Shown: positions 61,748-64,000 of the stretch, in pieces
Layout of the letters: every line of letters begins with the position of its first letter
Position numbering within the stretch: position 1 is the stretch's first letter
NCBI RefSeq assembly: GCF_038070005.1
Contig: NZ_JBBPCO010000011.1
Span: 1 to 64,000 of the forward strand
Source: Thermithiobacillus plumbiphilus
GTDB taxonomy: Bacteria; Pseudomonadota; Gammaproteobacteria; Acidithiobacillales; Thermithiobacillaceae
Direction: 5' to 3'
Length of the DNA: 64,000 nucleotides
Position numbers and translations under genes: made by a program
Notes under the pieces: generated by a model
Seen by the model: only the letters and a program-made list of their open reading frames with translations
The model's database searches: none
What the model was told of the DNA's origin: nothing

Positions 61748-62710
61748 ATGCACAAATTCGAACGCTTCTTCAAACTGCATGCGCTGCTGCATTCAGGGCA
61801 CCCGGTCTCCATGAAACGCATGCGCGAGGCGCTGGATGCATCACGTGCCACCGTCAATCGTGATCTTGAATACATGCGTCTCTTCCTGCACGCACCCATC
61901 ATCTACGAGCGTGCGGCCAACGGCTACCGCTACGATCCCGATGCACCCACCTTCGAACTGCCGGGGCTCTGGTTCAACGAATCCGAGCTGTTCGCCCTGC
62001 TCGCCAGCGAGCAAATGCTGGAATCGCTTCAACCCGGCCTGCTCGCCCCCTACACTGAGCCATTGCGCCAGCGCATCCGTGAACTGATCGCACAGAGCGG
62101 GCACAGTGCCGAAACCGTCAGCCAGCGCATCTGCCTGCACAGTTTCGGCCGACGCCAGACACAAAGCGCCACTTTCGCGACAGTCGCCCAGGCCGTGCTC
62201 GAATGCCGGATGCTCAGCATCCATTATCACAGCCGCAGCCGTGACCAGACCAGCAGCCGTTGTCTGCAGCCCCGCCTGCTCCTGCATTATCGCGATAACT
62301 GGTATCTCATCGCCCACTGCGAAAAAGCGCAGGCACTACGCACCTTCTCACTCGACCGCATCCGTGAAGCGGTCCTGCACGAGGCCCCCGCCGCTCCCGG
62401 CGACGAATCCGAGTTACAGGATTTTCTGGGTTCCAGCTTCGGCATATTCAGCGGCCCCGTTCAACACTGGGCCGTCTTGCGTTTCAGCGCCGCGCGCGCC
62501 GCCTGGGTCGCCGACGAAGTCTGGCATCCGGATCAGGTCGGCGCCTGGCGTGATGATGCCTACGAATTGCGATTGCCCTACGCCGACCCTACCGAACTCA
62601 TCATGGAGATTTTGAAACACGGGCCAGAGGTGCAGGTGCTGGAGCCGGCGGAGCTACGGGAGATGGCCATAGGACGGCTTGAGGCGGCATGGCGACAGTA
62701 TCAGAAGTGA
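61748..62710 (+). CDS. WYL-domain transcriptional regulator
   Basis: The protein has 320 residues from ATG 61748 (MHKFERFFKLHALLHSGHPV). An N-terminal winged helix (about 18-45, with REALDASRATVNRDLEYMR) is followed by a WYL domain (about 145-220) containing the name-giving NWYLIAHC near residue 185, and a C-terminal WCX-like extension. WYL regulators sense ligands such as nucleotides and often control defence or CRISPR genes. It is divergent from treS and 467 bp upstream of cas3. No Shine-Dalgarno run is visible, so the transcript may be leaderless. Confidence 0.9.
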   Translation: MHKFERFFKLHALLHSGHPVSMKRMREALDASRATVNRDLEYMRLFLHAPIIYERAANGYRYDPDAPTFELPGLWFNESELFALLASEQMLESLQPGLLAPYTEPLRQRIRELIAQSGHSAETVSQRICLHSFGRRQTQSATFATVAQAVLECRMLSIHYHSRSRDQTSSRCLQPRLLLHYRDNWYLIAHCEKAQALRTFSLDRIREAVLHEAPAAPGDESELQDFLGSSFGIFSGPVQHWAVLRFSAARAAWVADEVWHPDQVGAWRDDAYELRLPYADPTELIMEILKHGPEVQVLEPAELREMAIGRLEAAWRQYQK

Positions 62711-62797
62711 AAAAGTTTTGAGCGGCTCAGGCTGTGAGACAGTGGGTGTGGGAGAATGGATGTAAAGGCGGGGAAGACTTGCACCGTTGTGGTCAGA

Positions 62798-62995
62798 TCA
62801 CTCTTGGGAGTCGGTGGAAGTTTTTTCTTTTAAACCGAGCAACTTACGCCGACAGCGCTTGGTATTCCATGCGCGATGACGGAGATATAGCCCGACTCCC
62901 GTCACGCCGATAAGCAACATAGACAATAGAGGGGACAGCTTGATCTGGAAAATGATCTCCATGACGCTGCCATCCATGAAGAGAGGAATAGCCAT
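62798..62995 (-). CDS. Small membrane protein, hypothetical
   Basis: The protein has 65 residues. A single long hydrophobic segment (about 13-38, IIFQIKLSPLLSMLLIGVTG) is followed by a basic stretch (RHRAWNTKRCRRKLLGLKEK), so the positive-inside rule puts the tail in the cytoplasm. AGAGAGA precedes ATG 62995. It is oriented against both the WYL regulator and cas3. No family is recognised. Confidence 0.45.
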   Translation of the reverse strand: MAIPLFMDGSVMEIIFQIKLSPLLSMLLIGVTGVGLYLRHRAWNTKRCRRKLLGLKEKTSTDSQE

Positions 62996-63065
62996 AATAC
63001 AATCTCTCTCTGGATTTACAACCTTTACTAGATTTGTAATAAAACAACAGCTATGCTTCAGATCT

Positions 63066-63083
63066 CTAGGTCATAATACCTAG
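63066..63083. promoter_or_regulatory. Candidate operator upstream of cas3
   Basis: CTAGGT (63066-63071) and its exact reverse complement ACCTAG (63078-63083) flank a CATAAT that could be a -10 box. A regulator binding here would cover a promoter about 95 bp upstream of the cas3 start. No clear -35 is seen, so the promoter reading is weak. Binding by the nearby WYL protein is only a guess. Confidence 0.35.
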
Positions 63084-63135
63084 CCCCATTGAAGCACTAG
63101 CTTTGTCATAGAAGATCCAGCAATAGAAAACATAT

Positions 63136-63152
63136 CCGGGGCACTGCCCCGG
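63136..63152 (+). repeat. GC hairpin in the cas3 leader
   Basis: CCGGGGC and GCCCCGG form a perfect 7-bp stem around three bases, 25 bp upstream of the cas3 ATG. No T run follows, so it is not a standard terminator. Confidence 0.55.
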
Positions 63153-63168
63153 CCTCATTGCCGTGTAG

Positions 63169-64000
<832 letters not shown>

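Overview
The window is about 60% GC bacterial chromosome from a proteobacterium near the beta/gamma boundary. Three things point there: the block tRNA-Val, thrS, infC, rpmI, rplT, pheS, pheT, ihfA, merR, tRNA-Pro; a 14-gene nuo operon with separate nuoC and nuoD and a DUF2818 gene after nuoN; and the block ftsH, folP, glmM, tpiA, secG, tRNA-Leu. An Acidithiobacillia-like organism would fit, but this is inference and not settled by the sequence.

Layout. (1) 1-6055 is accessory DNA: the right part of a putative integrated element with a DUF2283 gene, an unknown gene, alpA, a CHC2/Toprim primase, a DUF3987 gene and three further ORFs. From alpA onward five start/stop overlaps link six ORFs. A 1.1 kb gene-free stretch follows, holding an unusual array of degenerate ~100-bp repeats. 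The element abuts the 3' end of tRNA-Pro(GGG), a plausible attachment site, but no integrase is visible. (2) 6056-13548, minus strand: translation genes and ihfA. infC begins with a rare AUC codon one codon after thrS. (3) 13586-28605: complex I, nuoA to nuoN, behind a clear promoter and bounded by tRNA-Leu(GAG) and tRNA-Val(GAC). (4) 28621-40810: secG, tpiA, glmM, folP, ftsH, rlmE, the divergent yhbY, greA and carAB. carAB has a strong promoter followed by a terminator-like hairpin. (5) 40849-49876: a membrane flippase-like protein, an unknown gene, panB/C/D, a deoxynucleoside kinase, folK, and two different tRNA/poly(A) nucleotidyltransferase-family genes in tandem. One of them is a DHH-CBS-CBS-nucleotidyltransferase fusion. 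(6) 50013-54752: tRNA-Glu(CTC), mscL, a dodecin, a triple-BON protein, an Rsd/AlgQ-like anti-sigma factor and small unknown genes. (7) 54763-61555: transaldolase, transketolase and a TreS-maltokinase fusion, so pentose-phosphate and trehalose/maltose-1-phosphate metabolism. (8) 61748-64000: a WYL-domain regulator, a small membrane-protein ORF and the first 274 codons of a type I-G (formerly I-U) CRISPR Cas3 helicase, cut by the window edge.

Most of the window is conserved housekeeping sequence. The least explained parts are the left element (repeat array, hairpin inside a coding region, alpA leader hairpin) and the right edge, where a type I-G CRISPR-Cas locus probably continues beyond the window next to a WYL regulator. 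An orphan minus-strand terminator near 51.85 kb may mark a small RNA.
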